Shown: one piece after another, positions 34,646 through 43,278 of the stretch
Position numbering within the stretch: position 1 is the first letter of the stretch
Layout of the letters: the number at the start of each line of letters is the position of its first letter
Source: Burkholderiales bacterium
Lineage (GTDB): Bacteria; Pseudomonadota; Gammaproteobacteria; Burkholderiales; Burkholderiaceae_C
NCBI GenBank assembly: GCA_017307865.1
Contig: JAFKGE010000043.1
Coordinates: forward strand, 1 to 43,954
Direction of reading: 5' to 3'
DNA length: 43,954 nt
The notes under the pieces: generated by a model
The model's database searches: none
The model's input: only the letters and a program-made list of their open reading frames with translations
Told to the model about the DNA's origin: nothing
Program-made: the position numbers and the translations under genes

Positions 34646-35647
34646 TTGACCAACCCGATCACTCCACCCGAGCTGCCCTCGCCCGAGCAAATCGTCTTGC
34701 GCGCGGGACTCGCCGACATCCCGTCCTTCATCGCCCCCCAGCCCGCCACGCTGTTTGCCGAGCGTGCACTGCGCCTGCGCCAGCAGGCCGCCGGCCATGC
34801 GCTGCGCGAGTACCTGCTGTTGATGGCCGTGCTGTGCGAGGCCCTGCACGAGCGCGCACAAACCCCGCCCGCCTTCGACCTGCCGAGCGCCGACGACATC
34901 GCAGCGGCGCTGCAGCGTGGCGAGCCGCCGCTGCCCAGCCGGCACGGGCCGCGCCCCGCGTTGTGGCGCGCCGAACTGCGCGCCGCCCTGCAACAGGTGC
35001 TGGCCAGGCTGGCGCCCGACAACCCCGCGCGCAGCGCCGTGCAGACCGTCATCGCCTGGCCGGACGACACGCTGGAGCAGCAGGCCGACCGCCTGCTGGC
35101 CGGCATCACCCTGGGCCTGAACATGGCCACCGCGCCGCTGCTGGCCGCCGGCCTGCAGTTGCACTGGGCGCAGCGGGCCGCCGCGGCCGCCGCCGCCCAC
35201 CCGGAGGCGTTCGCGGCCCTGAGCGGACGCGCGCACTGCCCCTGCTGCGGCAGCCTGCCCACGGCCAGCAACACGCGCTCGGGCCAGGGCTTCAGGGGCC
35301 AGCGCTACCTGCACTGCTCGGTGTGCGGCTCGCAGTGGCGCATGGAGATGGTGCACTGCAGCCACTGCGGCGCGCACGAGGGCATTCAGTACCAGGCCCT
35401 GCAGCCGGCCGGCGAAACCGGCGCACCGGCCACGCGCGCGGCGGTCGAGGCCGAAACCTGCGAGGCCTGCCACCACTACCTCAAGATCGTGCATCAGGAG
35501 CGCGACGCCCACGTCGAGCCGGTGGCCGACGACCTGGCCACGCTCACGCTCGACCTGCTGGTGTCCGAGGCCGGCTATCAGCGCCACGGCACCAACCTGC
35601 TGCTGCTGTTCGGCGACAGCGAGAGCGTGCAAACGGAGCCGGCCTGA
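34646..35647 (+). CDS. fdhE: Formate dehydrogenase accessory protein FdhE
   Basis: FdhE (about 333 residues from this start) is needed for maturation of respiratory FDH and binds the catalytic subunit. Four Cys pairs of the zinc-ribbon-like core are seen: CPCCGSLP, CSVCGSQW, CSHCGAHE and CEACHHYLK, with FGDSES near the end. No ATG lies between the end of fdoI and the conserved region, so a TTG at 34646 is proposed; GTG at 34616 is equally possible. Neither has a good ribosome site. Its stop overlaps the selA start (TGATG). Confidence 0.88.
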   Translation: MTNPITPPELPSPEQIVLRAGLADIPSFIAPQPATLFAERALRLRQQAAGHALREYLLLMAVLCEALHERAQTPPAFDLPSADDIAAALQRGEPPLPSRHGPRPALWRAELRAALQQVLARLAPDNPARSAVQTVIAWPDDTLEQQADRLLAGITLGLNMATAPLLAAGLQLHWAQRAAAAAAAHPEAFAALSGRAHCPCCGSLPTASNTRSGQGFRGQRYLHCSVCGSQWRMEMVHCSHCGAHEGIQYQALQPAGETGAPATRAAVEAETCEACHHYLKIVHQERDAHVEPVADDLATLTLDLLVSEAGYQRHGTNLLLLFGDSESVQTEPA

Positions 35648-37131
35648 TGAAGCGGCCCGAAGAATCCGTGGTTCACGGTTCGCAGGCCCTCGCAGACCCC
35701 CGGCCCCTGGCGCAACCGCAAGACCTGCCCGCCCTCGACAAGCTGCTGCGCCAGCCCGAAGTCGCCACGCTCGCCGCCGAGCACGGCCACACCCTGGTTG
35801 CCGGGGCGGCACGCCAGTTGCTGGGCGGACTTCGCACGCAGGCACTGGCCGGCGCCTTGCCCTCGTCGAGCATCGAGCCCGACGCCCTGGTCACAGCGCT
35901 GAGCCGGCGCGTGCACGCGCGCCTGGCGCCGCGCCTGCGCCGTGTGCTCAACCTTACCGGCACCGTCATTCACACCAACCTGGGCCGCACGCGCCTGCCC
36001 CGCGCGGCGCTGGAGCAGATTCAGGCCCTGATGGGCGCATCCAGCAACCTCGAATACGACCTGGACAGCGGCGGGCGCGGCGACCGCGACAGCCTGATCG
36101 AAGGCCTGCTGTGCGAGTTGACCGGCGCCGAGGCCGCCACCGTGGTCAACAACAACGCGGCGGCCGTGCTGCTCACGCTGGCGGCGCTTGCCGCGCGCAA
36201 GGAGGTCGTCGTCTCGCGCGGCGAGCTGGTCGAGATCGGCGGCGCCTTTCGCATGCCCGACGTGATGAAGAGCGCCGGCGCGCGCCTCGTCGAGGTGGGC
36301 ACCACCAACCGCACCCATCCGGCCGACTACCAGCGCGCCATCGGGCCGCGCACCGCCCTCCTGATGAAGGTGCACACCAGCAACTACGCGGTGCAGGGCT
36401 TCACGGCCGCGGTCGATGAGGCCGCGCTCGCCCCCCTCGCCCGCGCCCACGGCCTGCCGCTGGTGACCGACCTGGGCAGCGGCGCGCTGATCGACATGGC
36501 CGCCTGGGGCCTGCCGGCCGAGCCGACGCCACGCCACATGATCGAAGCCGGCTGCGACCTCGTCACCTTCAGCGGCGACAAGCTGCTGGGCGGCCCGCAG
36601 GCCGGGCTGATCGTCGGCCGCAAGGACCTGGTGGCGCGCATCCGCAAGCACCCGCTCAAGCGCGCGCTGCGCCTGGGCAAGCTGCCGCTGGCCGCGCTGG
36701 AAGCCACGCTGCGCCTGTACCTGCGCCCCGAACGCCTGGCCGAGGAGTTGCCCACGCTGCGCCTGCTCACGCGCCCGCTGGCCGACATCGAGGCCATGGC
36801 CGGCGCCGTGCAGCCGGCGCTGCAGGCCGCGCTGGCGCCGCGCTACACGGTCGAATGCGTTCCGCTGCAAGGCCAGATCGGCTCCGGCTCGCTGCCCGTC
36901 GAGCGGCTCGCGTCCGCCGGCCTGGGCATCGCCCCGGTCGAGAAGAAAGGTGCCGGCCGCGCCCTGCAGCAGCTGGCCGAGGCGCTGCGCGCGCTGCCCA
37001 CGCCGGTCATCGGCCGCATCCAGGACGAGCGCCTGCTGCTGGACCTGCGCTGCCTCGAAGACGCCCAGCTGTTGACCGATCAAATCGGCCTCTTGCGCAG
37101 ATCAGACAAACGCCAGCAGCTCTCCGATTGA
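35647..37131 (+). CDS. selA: L-seryl-tRNA(Sec) selenium transferase
   Basis: A PLP enzyme of 494 residues that converts Ser-tRNA(Sec) to Sec-tRNA(Sec) with selenophosphate. Motifs seen are INLG-like [17 protein letters not shown] near residue 100, [37 protein letters not shown] and the PLP lysine in [14 protein letters not shown]. The E. coli protein is 463 residues. The last 17 residues ([17 protein letters not shown]) are encoded by a dispersed repeat and are probably not functional. The gene is coupled to fdhE and followed by selB. Confidence 0.96.
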   Translation: MKRPEESVVHGSQALADPRPLAQPQDLPALDKLLRQPEVATLAAEHGHTLVAGAARQLLGGLRTQALAGALPSSSIEPDALVTALSRRVHARLAPRLRRVLNLTGTVIHTNLGRTRLPRAALEQIQALMGASSNLEYDLDSGGRGDRDSLIEGLLCELTGAEAATVVNNNAAAVLLTLAALAARKEVVVSRGELVEIGGAFRMPDVMKSAGARLVEVGTTNRTHPADYQRAIGPRTALLMKVHTSNYAVQGFTAAVDEAALAPLARAHGLPLVTDLGSGALIDMAAWGLPAEPTPRHMIEAGCDLVTFSGDKLLGGPQAGLIVGRKDLVARIRKHPLKRALRLGKLPLAALEATLRLYLRPERLAEELPTLRLLTRPLADIEAMAGAVQPALQAALAPRYTVECVPLQGQIGSGSLPVERLASAGLGIAPVEKKGAGRALQQLAEALRALPTPVIGRIQDERLLLDLRCLEDAQLLTDQIGLLRRSDKRQQLSD

Positions 37132-37137
37132 TAGCAT
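37079..37137 (-). repeat. Dispersed repeat copy C (selA end)
   Basis: On the minus strand it contains AGCTGCTGGCGTTTG and GCGCAAGAGGCCGATTTG, very close to copy B. It supplies the C-terminal tail and stop of selA and ends just before selB. No Shine-Dalgarno is visible ahead of selB. Confidence 0.75.
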
Positions 37138-37152
37138 CGTGATCCTCGGCAC

Positions 37153-39066
37153 ATGATTGTTGGAACAGCGGGCCACATCGACCACGGCAAGACCACGCTG
37201 GTGCGCGCCCTCACCGGCGTCGACACCGACCGCCTGCCGGAGGAGAAAAAGCGCGGCATCAGCATCGAGCTGGGCTACGCCTTCATGGACACGCCCAGTG
37301 GCCAGCGCATCGGCTTCATCGACGCGCCCGGCCACGAGCGCCTGGTGCACACCATGGTGGCCGGCGCCAGCGGCATCGACTGCGCCCTGCTGTTGGTGGC
37401 GGCCGACGACGGCCCCATGCCGCAGACGCGCGAGCATTTGGCCGTGCTGTCGCTGCTGGGCATCCGGCGCGGCGCGGTCGTCGTCACCAAGATGGATCGC
37501 GTGGCGCCCCAGCGCGTGCAGGCGGTGCAGTCGGAGATGGCCGCGCTGCTGCAGGGCACGGCACTGGCCGGCGCCCCCATCCTCGCTGTGTCGGCCCAGA
37601 CCGGCGCCGGCATCGACGACTTGCGTGCTCTGCTTTTCGAAGCTGCTCGCGCAGACACTGAGCGGGCTGCAGCCCCGGATGATCCGCAAGCCTTCCGCCT
37701 GGCCATCGACCGCGCCTTCACCCTGGTGGGCATCGGCACGGTGGTGACCGGCACCATTCACGCCGGCACGGTGCGCGTGGGCGACGAGCTGGCGCTGCTG
37801 CCCGCCGCACGCGGCGCCGTGCAGCGCGCCCGCGTGCGCAGCCTGCACGCGCAAGACCAGGCCGTGGCCAGCGCCCAGGCCGGCCAGCGCTGCGCCCTCG
37901 CCCTGGCCGGCATCGAGCGCGACGCGGTCACGCGCGGCCAGTGGCTCACCCACCCGGCCGTGGCCCTGGCCACCGAGCGCATGGACGTGTCGCTGCGCCT
38001 GTGGCCGGGCGAGGCCAAGACCCTGCGCTCGGGCGCGCACGTGCAGGCCCACATCGGCGCGGCGCGCGTCAACGCCACCGTGGCGCTGCTGGATGCCGAC
38101 AGCCTGCCCCCCGGCGGCACGGCGCTGGCCCAGCTGGTGCTGGCCGCCCCCGTGGGCGCCTGGCACGGCGAGCGCGTGCTGCTGCGCGATGCTGCCGCCA
38201 GCCGCACCCTGGCCGGCGCCGTGGTGCTCGACCCCATGGCGCCCACGCGTTACCGGCGCACGCCGCAGCGCCTGAGTGAGTTGCAGGCGCTCCTGCACGC
38301 CAGCGCCGGCGAACGCTTGCAGGCCCTGCTGGCCGTGGCGCCGCACGGCATCGACCAGGCGCGCTTTGCCGCCACCCAGGGTCTGGTCGGGCCACCGCCT
38401 ATTCATATGCCCAACGAGGCGCTGTCCCATGAAGGACAAGCGCTGGGCGCTATTCAAACCGAAGCATTCGGCGCGGCCGTGCTGGGCGCGCTGCAGGCTT
38501 TTCACCAGCAGCAGCCCGACGAACTGGGGCCCGACGCCGCCCGCCTGCGCCGCCTGGCCGCGCCACGCCTGCCGGTGCCGCTGTGGCAGGCGCTGCTGGC
38601 CCGGCTGGCGACGCAAGGCCGCATCGCCCGCCACGGCCCGGTGGTGCACCTGCCCACGCACGGGGCCGAGCTGTCGGCCGTCGAGACGCGTATTGCCCAA
38701 AAGGTGGCGCCCACGCTGGCGGCGGCCGGCTTCGAGGGCGCCTGGGCGCGCGACATGGCCCGGGACGCGCGCGAGGCCGAGCCCCTGGTGCGCACCACGC
38801 TGGCGCGGCTGGCGCGGCGCGGCGAGCTGCACCAGGTGGTCAAGGACCTGTATTACCCCACCGGCACCATGCTGCGGCTGGCGACCCTGGCCCGCCAGGT
38901 CGCGGCCAGCCACACCGACGAGGTGCAGGCGGCCGAGTTTCGCGACGCCACCGGCCTGGGCCGCAAGCGGGCCATTCAGATTCTGGAATACTTCGACCGC
39001 ATCGGCCTGACCCGGCGCGTGGGCGACACCCACCGTCTGCGCGCCGACAGCGAACTGTTGCAATGA
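37153..39066 (+). CDS. selB: Selenocysteine-specific elongation factor SelB
   Basis: A 637-residue special elongation factor that carries Sec-tRNA(Sec) to SECIS-bearing mRNA. The EF-Tu-like part has G1 [10 protein letters not shown] (residues 6-15), G3 DAPGHE and G4 TKMD. C-terminal winged-helix domains that bind SECIS end in [18 protein letters not shown]. The E. coli protein is about 614 residues. Two stretches, about residues 161-177 and 416-439, are encoded by copies of the dispersed repeat read in frame and sit in linker regions. The selC tRNA gene starts 7 bp after the stop. Confidence 0.95.
   Translation: MIVGTAGHIDHGKTTLVRALTGVDTDRLPEEKKRGISIELGYAFMDTPSGQRIGFIDAPGHERLVHTMVAGASGIDCALLLVAADDGPMPQTREHLAVLSLLGIRRGAVVVTKMDRVAPQRVQAVQSEMAALLQGTALAGAPILAVSAQTGAGIDDLRALLFEAARADTERAAAPDDPQAFRLAIDRAFTLVGIGTVVTGTIHAGTVRVGDELALLPAARGAVQRARVRSLHAQDQAVASAQAGQRCALALAGIERDAVTRGQWLTHPAVALATERMDVSLRLWPGEAKTLRSGAHVQAHIGAARVNATVALLDADSLPPGGTALAQLVLAAPVGAWHGERVLLRDAAASRTLAGAVVLDPMAPTRYRRTPQRLSELQALLHASAGERLQALLAVAPHGIDQARFAATQGLVGPPPIHMPNEALSHEGQALGAIQTEAFGAAVLGALQAFHQQQPDELGPDAARLRRLAAPRLPVPLWQALLARLATQGRIARHGPVVHLPTHGAELSAVETRIAQKVAPTLAAAGFEGAWARDMARDAREAEPLVRTTLARLARRGELHQVVKDLYYPTGTMLRLATLARQVAASHTDEVQAAEFRDATGLGRKRAIQILEYFDRIGLTRRVGDTHRLRADSELLQ
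37634..37684 (+). repeat. Dispersed repeat copy F inside selB (in frame)
   Basis: Contains AGCTGCTCGCGC followed by GAGCGGGCTG, the latter shared with copy E in era. It encodes [15 protein letters not shown] in the linker between the GTPase domain and domain II of SelB. Confidence 0.6.
38398..38470 (-). repeat. Dispersed repeat copy G inside selB (in frame)
   Basis: On the minus strand it contains TTTGAATAGCGCCCAGCGC and then TTGTCCTTCATGG, a diverged version of the same unit. It encodes [19 protein letters not shown], roughly residues 416-434 of SelB, an extra stretch before the winged-helix region. Confidence 0.5.
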
Positions 39067-39073
39067 TCAAAAC

Positions 39074-39169
39074 GGAAAGGCAACCATCCTGGTGGGTGGG
39101 CCGGGCTTCAAACCCGGTGGGTGGCGCCAAGCGTCGCCGGGTGGGTTCGACTCCCATGCCTTTCCGCCA
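39074..39169 (+). tRNA. selC: tRNA-Sec (anticodon TCA)
   Basis: A 96-nt tRNA with the hallmarks of tRNA(Sec): an 8-bp acceptor stem (GGAAAGGC at 39074-39081 with GCCTTTCC at 39158-39165), discriminator G and encoded CCA at 39167-39169. The anticodon stem CCGGG/CCCGG holds the loop CTTCAAA, giving anticodon TCA at 39108-39110. A long variable arm is present, and GGTTCGA forms the T loop. It lies directly after selB, so the Sec genes form one block. Confidence 0.97.
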
Positions 39170-39180
39170 GCATATGACCA

Positions 39181-39257
39181 CCCCCAGTCTCCACTCGCTG
39201 CGCGATGTTGCGCCTCCCCCCTCGGGGGGGCACGCCCTCTGTCCGGGGAGACCCCGG
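39181..39257. repeat. GC-rich palindromic repeat after selC
   Basis: CCCCCC-TC-GGGGGG (39216-39229) is followed by CCGGGG-AGA-CCCCGG (39243-39257), both perfect hairpins. The CCCCC-TC-GGGGGG core recurs at 42234-42248. The segment looks like a dispersed palindromic element and could also end transcription after selC. It has no coding role. The first 20 bases after the tRNA hold nothing recognisable, and neither does the stretch on to about 39320. Confidence 0.5.
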
Positions 39258-39348
39258 CCAGGGGCTCACTGGCATGGCCTGCTCCGCGGCCATTGGGCCC
39301 TTTGCGATCTGCGCGTTGCCGGCGATGGATGCGATGCGGATCCACGCC

Positions 39349-39828
39349 ATGCCTGACCCCGCTGCGTCGTCACTGGTCGCCCTGCCCGCCGATCTGCACG
39401 TGCTGATCGAGCACCAGGTGTGGGCGCGCGTGCACGACGACGGCACGGCCACGGTGGGCGTCACGCCACTGGGCATTGCGCTGTCGGGCGAGATCTACAT
39501 GTGCCGGCCCAAGCGGGTGGGCAGCGTGGTGGCGCAAGGCGGCACGGTGGCGGTGGTCGAGCTGTCCAAGTCCATCGTGGCGGTCAAGTCGCCCGTGAGC
39601 GGCACGGTTGTCGAAGTCAATCCTGCCCTGGACGAGCGGCCCGACTGGGTGCACCGCGAGCCCTATGGCGCGGGCTGGATCGCGCGCCTGCAACTGACCG
39701 ACTTCAAAGCCGATCAGGCGCTGCTGCTGCACGGCGCGGCGGCGGACGAGGCGATGGCCGAGCACGCGCGGCGCTTCGCGCCCGACTTGGTTCCCGCCAC
39801 CAGCGGGCCGGCGAGGGGCAGCCGATGA
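39349..39828 (+). CDS. Lipoyl-carrier protein of the GcvH-like family
   Basis: A protein of about 159 residues with the GcvH fold. The lipoyl lysine site is VELSKSIVAVKSPVSG, where K aligns with the lipoylated lysine of GcvH (AESVKAASD). EVNPALDERPDWVHREPYGAGWI follows the usual pattern. The line IYMCRPKRVGSVVAQGG differs from true GcvH (DMVFVDLPEVG) and is closer to the lipoate-binding LbpA proteins of sulfur oxidation; this is a judgement by eye. No gcvT or gcvP is in the window. The stop overlaps the next ATG as ATGA. ATG 39349 has weak CGGA upstream; 39325 and 39334 are alternatives. Confidence 0.8.
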   Translation: MPDPAASSLVALPADLHVLIEHQVWARVHDDGTATVGVTPLGIALSGEIYMCRPKRVGSVVAQGGTVAVVELSKSIVAVKSPVSGTVVEVNPALDERPDWVHREPYGAGWIARLQLTDFKADQALLLHGAAADEAMAEHARRFAPDLVPATSGPARGSR

Positions 39829-40217
39829 GCTTCGCCGAAAACAGCGTGGCCGGCGTTGCCATCCTGCTGTGGGCGGCCGACGCCAGCGCGCCCGAGCGCC
39901 TGGCCACGCCCTTCTTTCATGCCGCCGCCGCGGCCGCCATGGAGGTGCCGGTGGAGATTTACTTCACCGCCGCCAGCGTGCACCTGCTGCTGCCCGGCGT
40001 GGCCGCCGGCCTGCGCGCCAGCGAGCGCGTGGAAAAAACGATTGCCGACAACCTGCGCGAAGCCACCGATCTCGGCGCCCAGTTGTTTGCCTGCAGCGAT
40101 GCCTTGCACGCCCAGGGCATCGAGGCGGCCCAACTGATGCCCGGCGTGCAGCGCGGCGGGGCGGTGCAGTTCATGGCCCGCGCCATCGACCGCGACTGGC
40201 GCACGCTGGTCTTTTAG
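39825..40217 (+). CDS. DsrE-family protein
   Basis: A 130-residue protein with the DsrE/F-like fold. It has an N-terminal strand ([12 protein letters not shown]), [15 protein letters not shown] and [13 protein letters not shown], where the Cys matches the sulfur-carrying Cys of DsrE. It is translationally coupled to the lipoyl-carrier gene with GGGG just upstream. Together they resemble parts of sulfur-relay systems, but no heterodisulfide reductase or TusA gene is here. Its stop overlaps that of acpS on the other strand. Confidence 0.75.
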   Translation: MSFAENSVAGVAILLWAADASAPERLATPFFHAAAAAAMEVPVEIYFTAASVHLLLPGVAAGLRASERVEKTIADNLREATDLGAQLFACSDALHAQGIEAAQLMPGVQRGGAVQFMARAIDRDWRTLVF

Positions 40218-40606
40218 AGACGCTCGACCACGCAAAAACTCACCGCGTAGTCGCTCTCGTCGCTCAGGGTGATGTGCGCCCTGAGGCCCCGGGCCTCGAA
40301 CCAGGTCTTGAGATCGCCGTGCAGCACGATGCGCGGCGCGCCGCTGAGCGCGTTGCCGATCTCGCAGCGCCGCCAGTGCATGGGCAGGCGCATGCCCAGG
40401 CCGACGGCCTTGCTGAACGCCTCCTTGGCCGAAAAGCGCGTGGCCAGAAAGCGTACGCCGCGCTCGGGCCAGCGGGCGCTGCGCCGGCGCCAGGCCGCCA
40501 GCTCGGCCTCGCTCAGGATCTTTTGCGCGAAGCGCTCGCCATGGCGCTCGAAGCTGGCGCGGATGCGGCGGATGTCGCAGATGTCGGTGCCGATGCCGTA
40601 GATCAT
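40214..40606 (-). CDS. acpS: Holo-ACP synthase (phosphopantetheinyl transferase)
   Basis: AcpS (130 residues) moves 4'-phosphopantetheine from CoA to acyl carrier protein. It begins [15 protein letters not shown], with the Mg-binding Asp in GTD, and has the second motif [15 protein letters not shown]. The start follows the family, but there is no Shine-Dalgarno: the leader is repeat copy D. It is the last gene of rnc-era-recO-pdxJ-acpS. Confidence 0.95.
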   Translation of the reverse strand: MIYGIGTDICDIRRIRASFERHGERFAQKILSEAELAAWRRRSARWPERGVRFLATRFSAKEAFSKAVGLGMRLPMHWRRCEIGNALSGAPRIVLHGDLKTWFEARGLRAHITLSDESDYAVSFCVVERL

Positions 40607-40611
40607 GCAAG

Positions 40612-40665
40612 AAAAATGGCTCTGGCGACCGTGCAACAAGCGCGAGCAGCTATCAAATCAGGAAT
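40612..40665 (-). repeat. Dispersed repeat copy D (pdxJ-acpS junction)
   Basis: On the minus strand it contains ATAGCTGCTCGCGCTTG and then CGCCAGAGCCATTTTT; the latter is shared with copy A. It fills the junction between pdxJ and acpS and overlaps the pdxJ stop codon. Confidence 0.75.
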
Positions 40666-41398
40666 TGTCAAGCAGACAGCGCAGGTACGCCCGCGTCGTG
40701 GCCGCATAGCCCTGCTCCAGCGCGTCGGCAATGAAGGCGTGGCCGATGGAGACCTCGGCCAGGCCGGGCACGGCGCGCACGAAGGCGGGCAGGTTGTCCA
40801 GATTCAGGTCGTGCCCGGCGTTGACGCCCAGGCCCGCATCGAGCGCCGCCTGCGCCGCGGCGGCGTAGCGCTGCAACTGCACCGCCTGATCGGGCGTGCC
40901 CCAGGCGGCGGCGTAGGGTTCGGTGTAGAGCTCGACGCGATCGGCGCCGACGGCGCGCGCGGCGGCCATCTGCTGAGGGGCAGGGTCCATGAACAGGCTC
41001 ACGCGCACGCCCAACTGGCGGCATTCGGCAATCAGGGGCTGCAGGCGCTGGGCATCCGGCGGAAAGCTCCAGCCGTGGTCGCTGGTGAACTGGTCCTCGC
41101 TGTCGGGCACGAAGGTGGCTTGGTGAGGATGCACGCGGCGGATGAAGTCCAGCAGGTTCTGCGTCGGGTTGCCCTCGATGTTGAACTCGGCCCGCGGCCA
41201 GCGCCGCATCAGCTCGGCCAGCTCATCCACGTCCTGCGGGCGGATGTGGCGCTGATCGGGCCGCGGGTGCACGGTGATGCCGTTGGCGCCCGCCTGCAGG
41301 CACAGCTCGGCGGCGCGCGTGACGCTGGGGATGCCCAGGTGGCGCGTGTTGCGCACCAGGGCGACCTTGTTGACGTTGACGGACAGCTGGACGGTCAT
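40658..41398 (-). CDS. pdxJ: Pyridoxine 5'-phosphate synthase
   Basis: PdxJ (246 residues) closes the ring of vitamin B6 from aminoacetone phosphate and deoxyxylulose phosphate. Family motifs are [13 protein letters not shown] at the N terminus, [36 protein letters not shown] and [11 protein letters not shown], with [10 protein letters not shown] at the end. Its ATG overlaps the recO stop. The stop lies at the border of repeat copy D. Confidence 0.96.
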   Translation of the reverse strand: MTVQLSVNVNKVALVRNTRHLGIPSVTRAAELCLQAGANGITVHPRPDQRHIRPQDVDELAELMRRWPRAEFNIEGNPTQNLLDFIRRVHPHQATFVPDSEDQFTSDHGWSFPPDAQRLQPLIAECRQLGVRVSLFMDPAPQQMAAARAVGADRVELYTEPYAAAWGTPDQAVQLQRYAAAAQAALDAGLGVNAGHDLNLDNLPAFVRAVPGLAEVSIGHAFIADALEQGYAATTRAYLRCLLDNS

Positions 41399-42174
41399 GA
41401 AAAAGCCACCGGGGATTTCAGGCGCTGCAGCTCCAGCATGAGCTGGCGCGTGCGCAAGGTGTTGCCGCCGCAATGGTAGTGCAGCAGCGCGCGCAACTGC
41501 TGGCGCAGGCGGCCCTGCTCGCCGGCAGGCCAGCCGGCCACGGCTTGCAGCGCGGCGGTGAAGGCGGCTTGCTCGTCCAGCGCGGCGGACAGCGCGAGCC
41601 AGGCCGCGCCGGCCAGCCAGGCCTCGTCGTCGCCGTGCGCGGCGCGCAGGCCACCTTCGACCACCAGGCGATAGGGCGCGTCGTCCTGCAACGGCGCCAG
41701 GGTCAGGGTCTGCACATCCAGTGCCGGCAGGTGCCCGGTGTGGCGCAGCAGCAGCAGCTCGAACGCACGCAAGGCCGCGGCGCCCAGCGCGTCGGCATCG
41801 GGCGAGGCCAGCACGTGCACCAGCGCGGCGTAGGCGTCGAACAGGCGCGGGTGCGCGTCCTCGCGCGCCAGCAGCTTCATCAAAAGCTCGTTGGCGTAGT
41901 AGCCCGACAGCAGCGCGTCGCCCGTGGGCATCACCAGGCCGCCGCCCCACTCCGCGCCCTTGAGGGTGCGGATCTCGCCCTCGCCGCCCCAGGACAGCAG
42001 CAGCGGCTGCAGCGGCAGCAGCACGGGGCGGAAGTTGGACGAGGGCCGCTTGGCCCCCTTGGCCACCAGCGCCATGCGCCCGTGCCCACGCGTGAAGGCC
42101 TCCACGATCAGGCTGGATTCGCTCCAGTCGTGGTGGTGCAGGACGTAGGCCGGCTCGTGGGTGACCCGCTTCAC
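41395..42174 (-). CDS. recO: DNA repair protein RecO
   Basis: RecO (259 residues) helps load RecA on gapped DNA. The N-terminal OB fold starts [20 protein letters not shown], then [20 protein letters not shown] and [13 protein letters not shown]; the rest is the helical part. No ATG fits. GTG at 42174 gives the conserved start; GTG at 42183 is an alternative. The frame is open further, but only through the GC-rich repeat before the gene. It is coupled to pdxJ. Confidence 0.92.
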   Translation of the reverse strand: MKRVTHEPAYVLHHHDWSESSLIVEAFTRGHGRMALVAKGAKRPSSNFRPVLLPLQPLLLSWGGEGEIRTLKGAEWGGGLVMPTGDALLSGYYANELLMKLLAREDAHPRLFDAYAALVHVLASPDADALGAAALRAFELLLLRHTGHLPALDVQTLTLAPLQDDAPYRLVVEGGLRAAHGDDEAWLAGAAWLALSAALDEQAAFTAALQAVAGWPAGEQGRLRQQLRALLHYHCGGNTLRTRQLMLELQRLKSPVAFS

Positions 42175-42179
42175 GGCAG

Positions 42180-42282
42180 GCACGCGGTCCGAGACACTGC
42201 TCGCCGCCGCGGGGCCGCCCCAAGGCGGCGACGGCCCCCTCGGGGGGCAGCGCACCATGCGAAGCAGGGGAGCGTGGGGGCC
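42180..42282. repeat. GC-rich palindromic repeat between era and recO
   Basis: Contains GCCCCC-TC-GGGGGGC (42234-42248) and, before it, CCGCC/GGCGG, with a trailing CATGCGAAGCAGGGGAGCG. The CCCCC-TC-GGGGGG core matches that of the repeat at 39216. It occupies the entire gap between the era stop and the recO start. Confidence 0.5.
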
Positions 42283-43278
42283 CTATTCATATCCGAACGA
42301 GCGCACGCGCGCCTCGTCGTCGGCCCAGCCGCTGCGCACCTTCACCCACAGCTCGATGAAGACCTTGCAGTCCATCAGCTTTTCGAGCTCTTGCCGTGCC
42401 TCGGTGCCGATGCGCTTCAGACGCTCGCCCTTCTCGCCGATGATCATGGCCTTGTGGCCGTCGCGCTCGACCACGATGGTGGCAGCGATGCGCACCAGGC
42501 GACCGTGGGCGCGGCTTTTCTCTTCGGCAAACTGGTCGATCACCACGGTGGAGGTATACGGCAGCTCGTCGCCCGTCAGGCGAAACAGCTTCTCGCGCAC
42601 CACCTCGCTGGCCAGGAACTTCTCGCTGCGGTCGGTCAGCTCGTCTTCGCCGTACCACCAGGGCTGCTCGGGCAGGTAGCGCGCGCACACGTCCAGCAGG
42701 TGCGCCACGTCGCGCGGGTTCTTGGCCGACATGGGCACGAACTCGGCAAAGGCGTGGCGCTCGGCCATGCCCTTGAGCCAGGGCGCCAGCTCGGCGCGGC
42801 GGTGCACGGCGTCCAGCTTGTTGGCCACCAGCAGCGTGGGCGTGCCGGGCCTCAGCAGCGACAGCACCTTGGCGTCGCCCAGGGTGAAATTGCCGGCCTC
42901 GACCACGAACAGCACCAGGTCCACGCCGTCGATGGCGCCCAGCACGGTCTTGTTGAGCGACTTGTTGAGCGCGCTGCTGTGGCGCGTCTGAAAGCCGGGC
43001 GTGTCGACAAACACGTACTGCGTGCCGCCGCCGCCCTCATCCGCCCGCGTGCGAATGCCGGTGATGCGGTGGCGCGTGGTCTGCGCCTTGCGGCTGGTGA
43101 TGCTGATCTTTTGGCCCACCAGGGCGTTCAGCAGCGTCGACTTGCCCACGTTGGGACGGCCCACGATGGCGATCAGGCCGCAGCGCTGGGCCGCGCCGGT
43201 CTCCGCCGATTTCAAATCGAATGAGGCCTCAGCCCGCTCGGGGTGAGCGTCAGTAGCTATTTTTTCAGTAGCAATCAT
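42283..43278 (-). CDS. era: GTPase Era with extended N terminus
   Basis: Era (331 residues; E. coli 301) binds the 3' end of 16S rRNA during 30S assembly. G1 is [10 protein letters not shown]3 is DTPGF, G4 is NKLD, and the KH domain includes [14 protein letters not shown]. The start at 43278 overlaps the rnc stop (ATGA). The first 28 or so residues (from [13 protein letters not shown]) come from a dispersed repeat and precede the usual [11 protein letters not shown] beginning. No later ATG before the GTPase domain is available, so the extension is probably translated. Confidence 0.95.
   Translation of the reverse strand: MIATEKIATDAHPERAEASFDLKSAETGAAQRCGLIAIVGRPNVGKSTLLNALVGQKISITSRKAQTTRHRITGIRTRADEGGGGTQYVFVDTPGFQTRHSSALNKSLNKTVLGAIDGVDLVLFVVEAGNFTLGDAKVLSLLRPGTPTLLVANKLDAVHRRAELAPWLKGMAERHAFAEFVPMSAKNPRDVAHLLDVCARYLPEQPWWYGEDELTDRSEKFLASEVVREKLFRLTGDELPYTSTVVIDQFAEEKSRAHGRLVRIAATIVVERDGHKAMIIGEKGERLKRIGTEARQELEKLMDCKVFIELWVKVRSGWADDEARVRSFGYE
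43209..43275 (-). repeat. Dispersed repeat copy E in the 5' end of era (in frame)
   Basis: On the minus strand it begins GATTGCTACTGAAAAAATAG and continues with GAGCGGGCTGAGGCCTC. The opening matches copy B and GAGCGGGCTG matches copy F. It encodes the N-terminal extension of Era. Confidence 0.6.

Noticed and set aside
39205-39348. An extended N terminus for the lipoyl-carrier gene
   Set aside because: The frame is open there only because it runs through the GC-rich palindromic repeat; the residues do not resemble the family.
42175-42258. An extended N terminus for RecO
   Set aside because: The extra 28 codons translate the palindromic repeat, while the conserved RecO start is at 42174.
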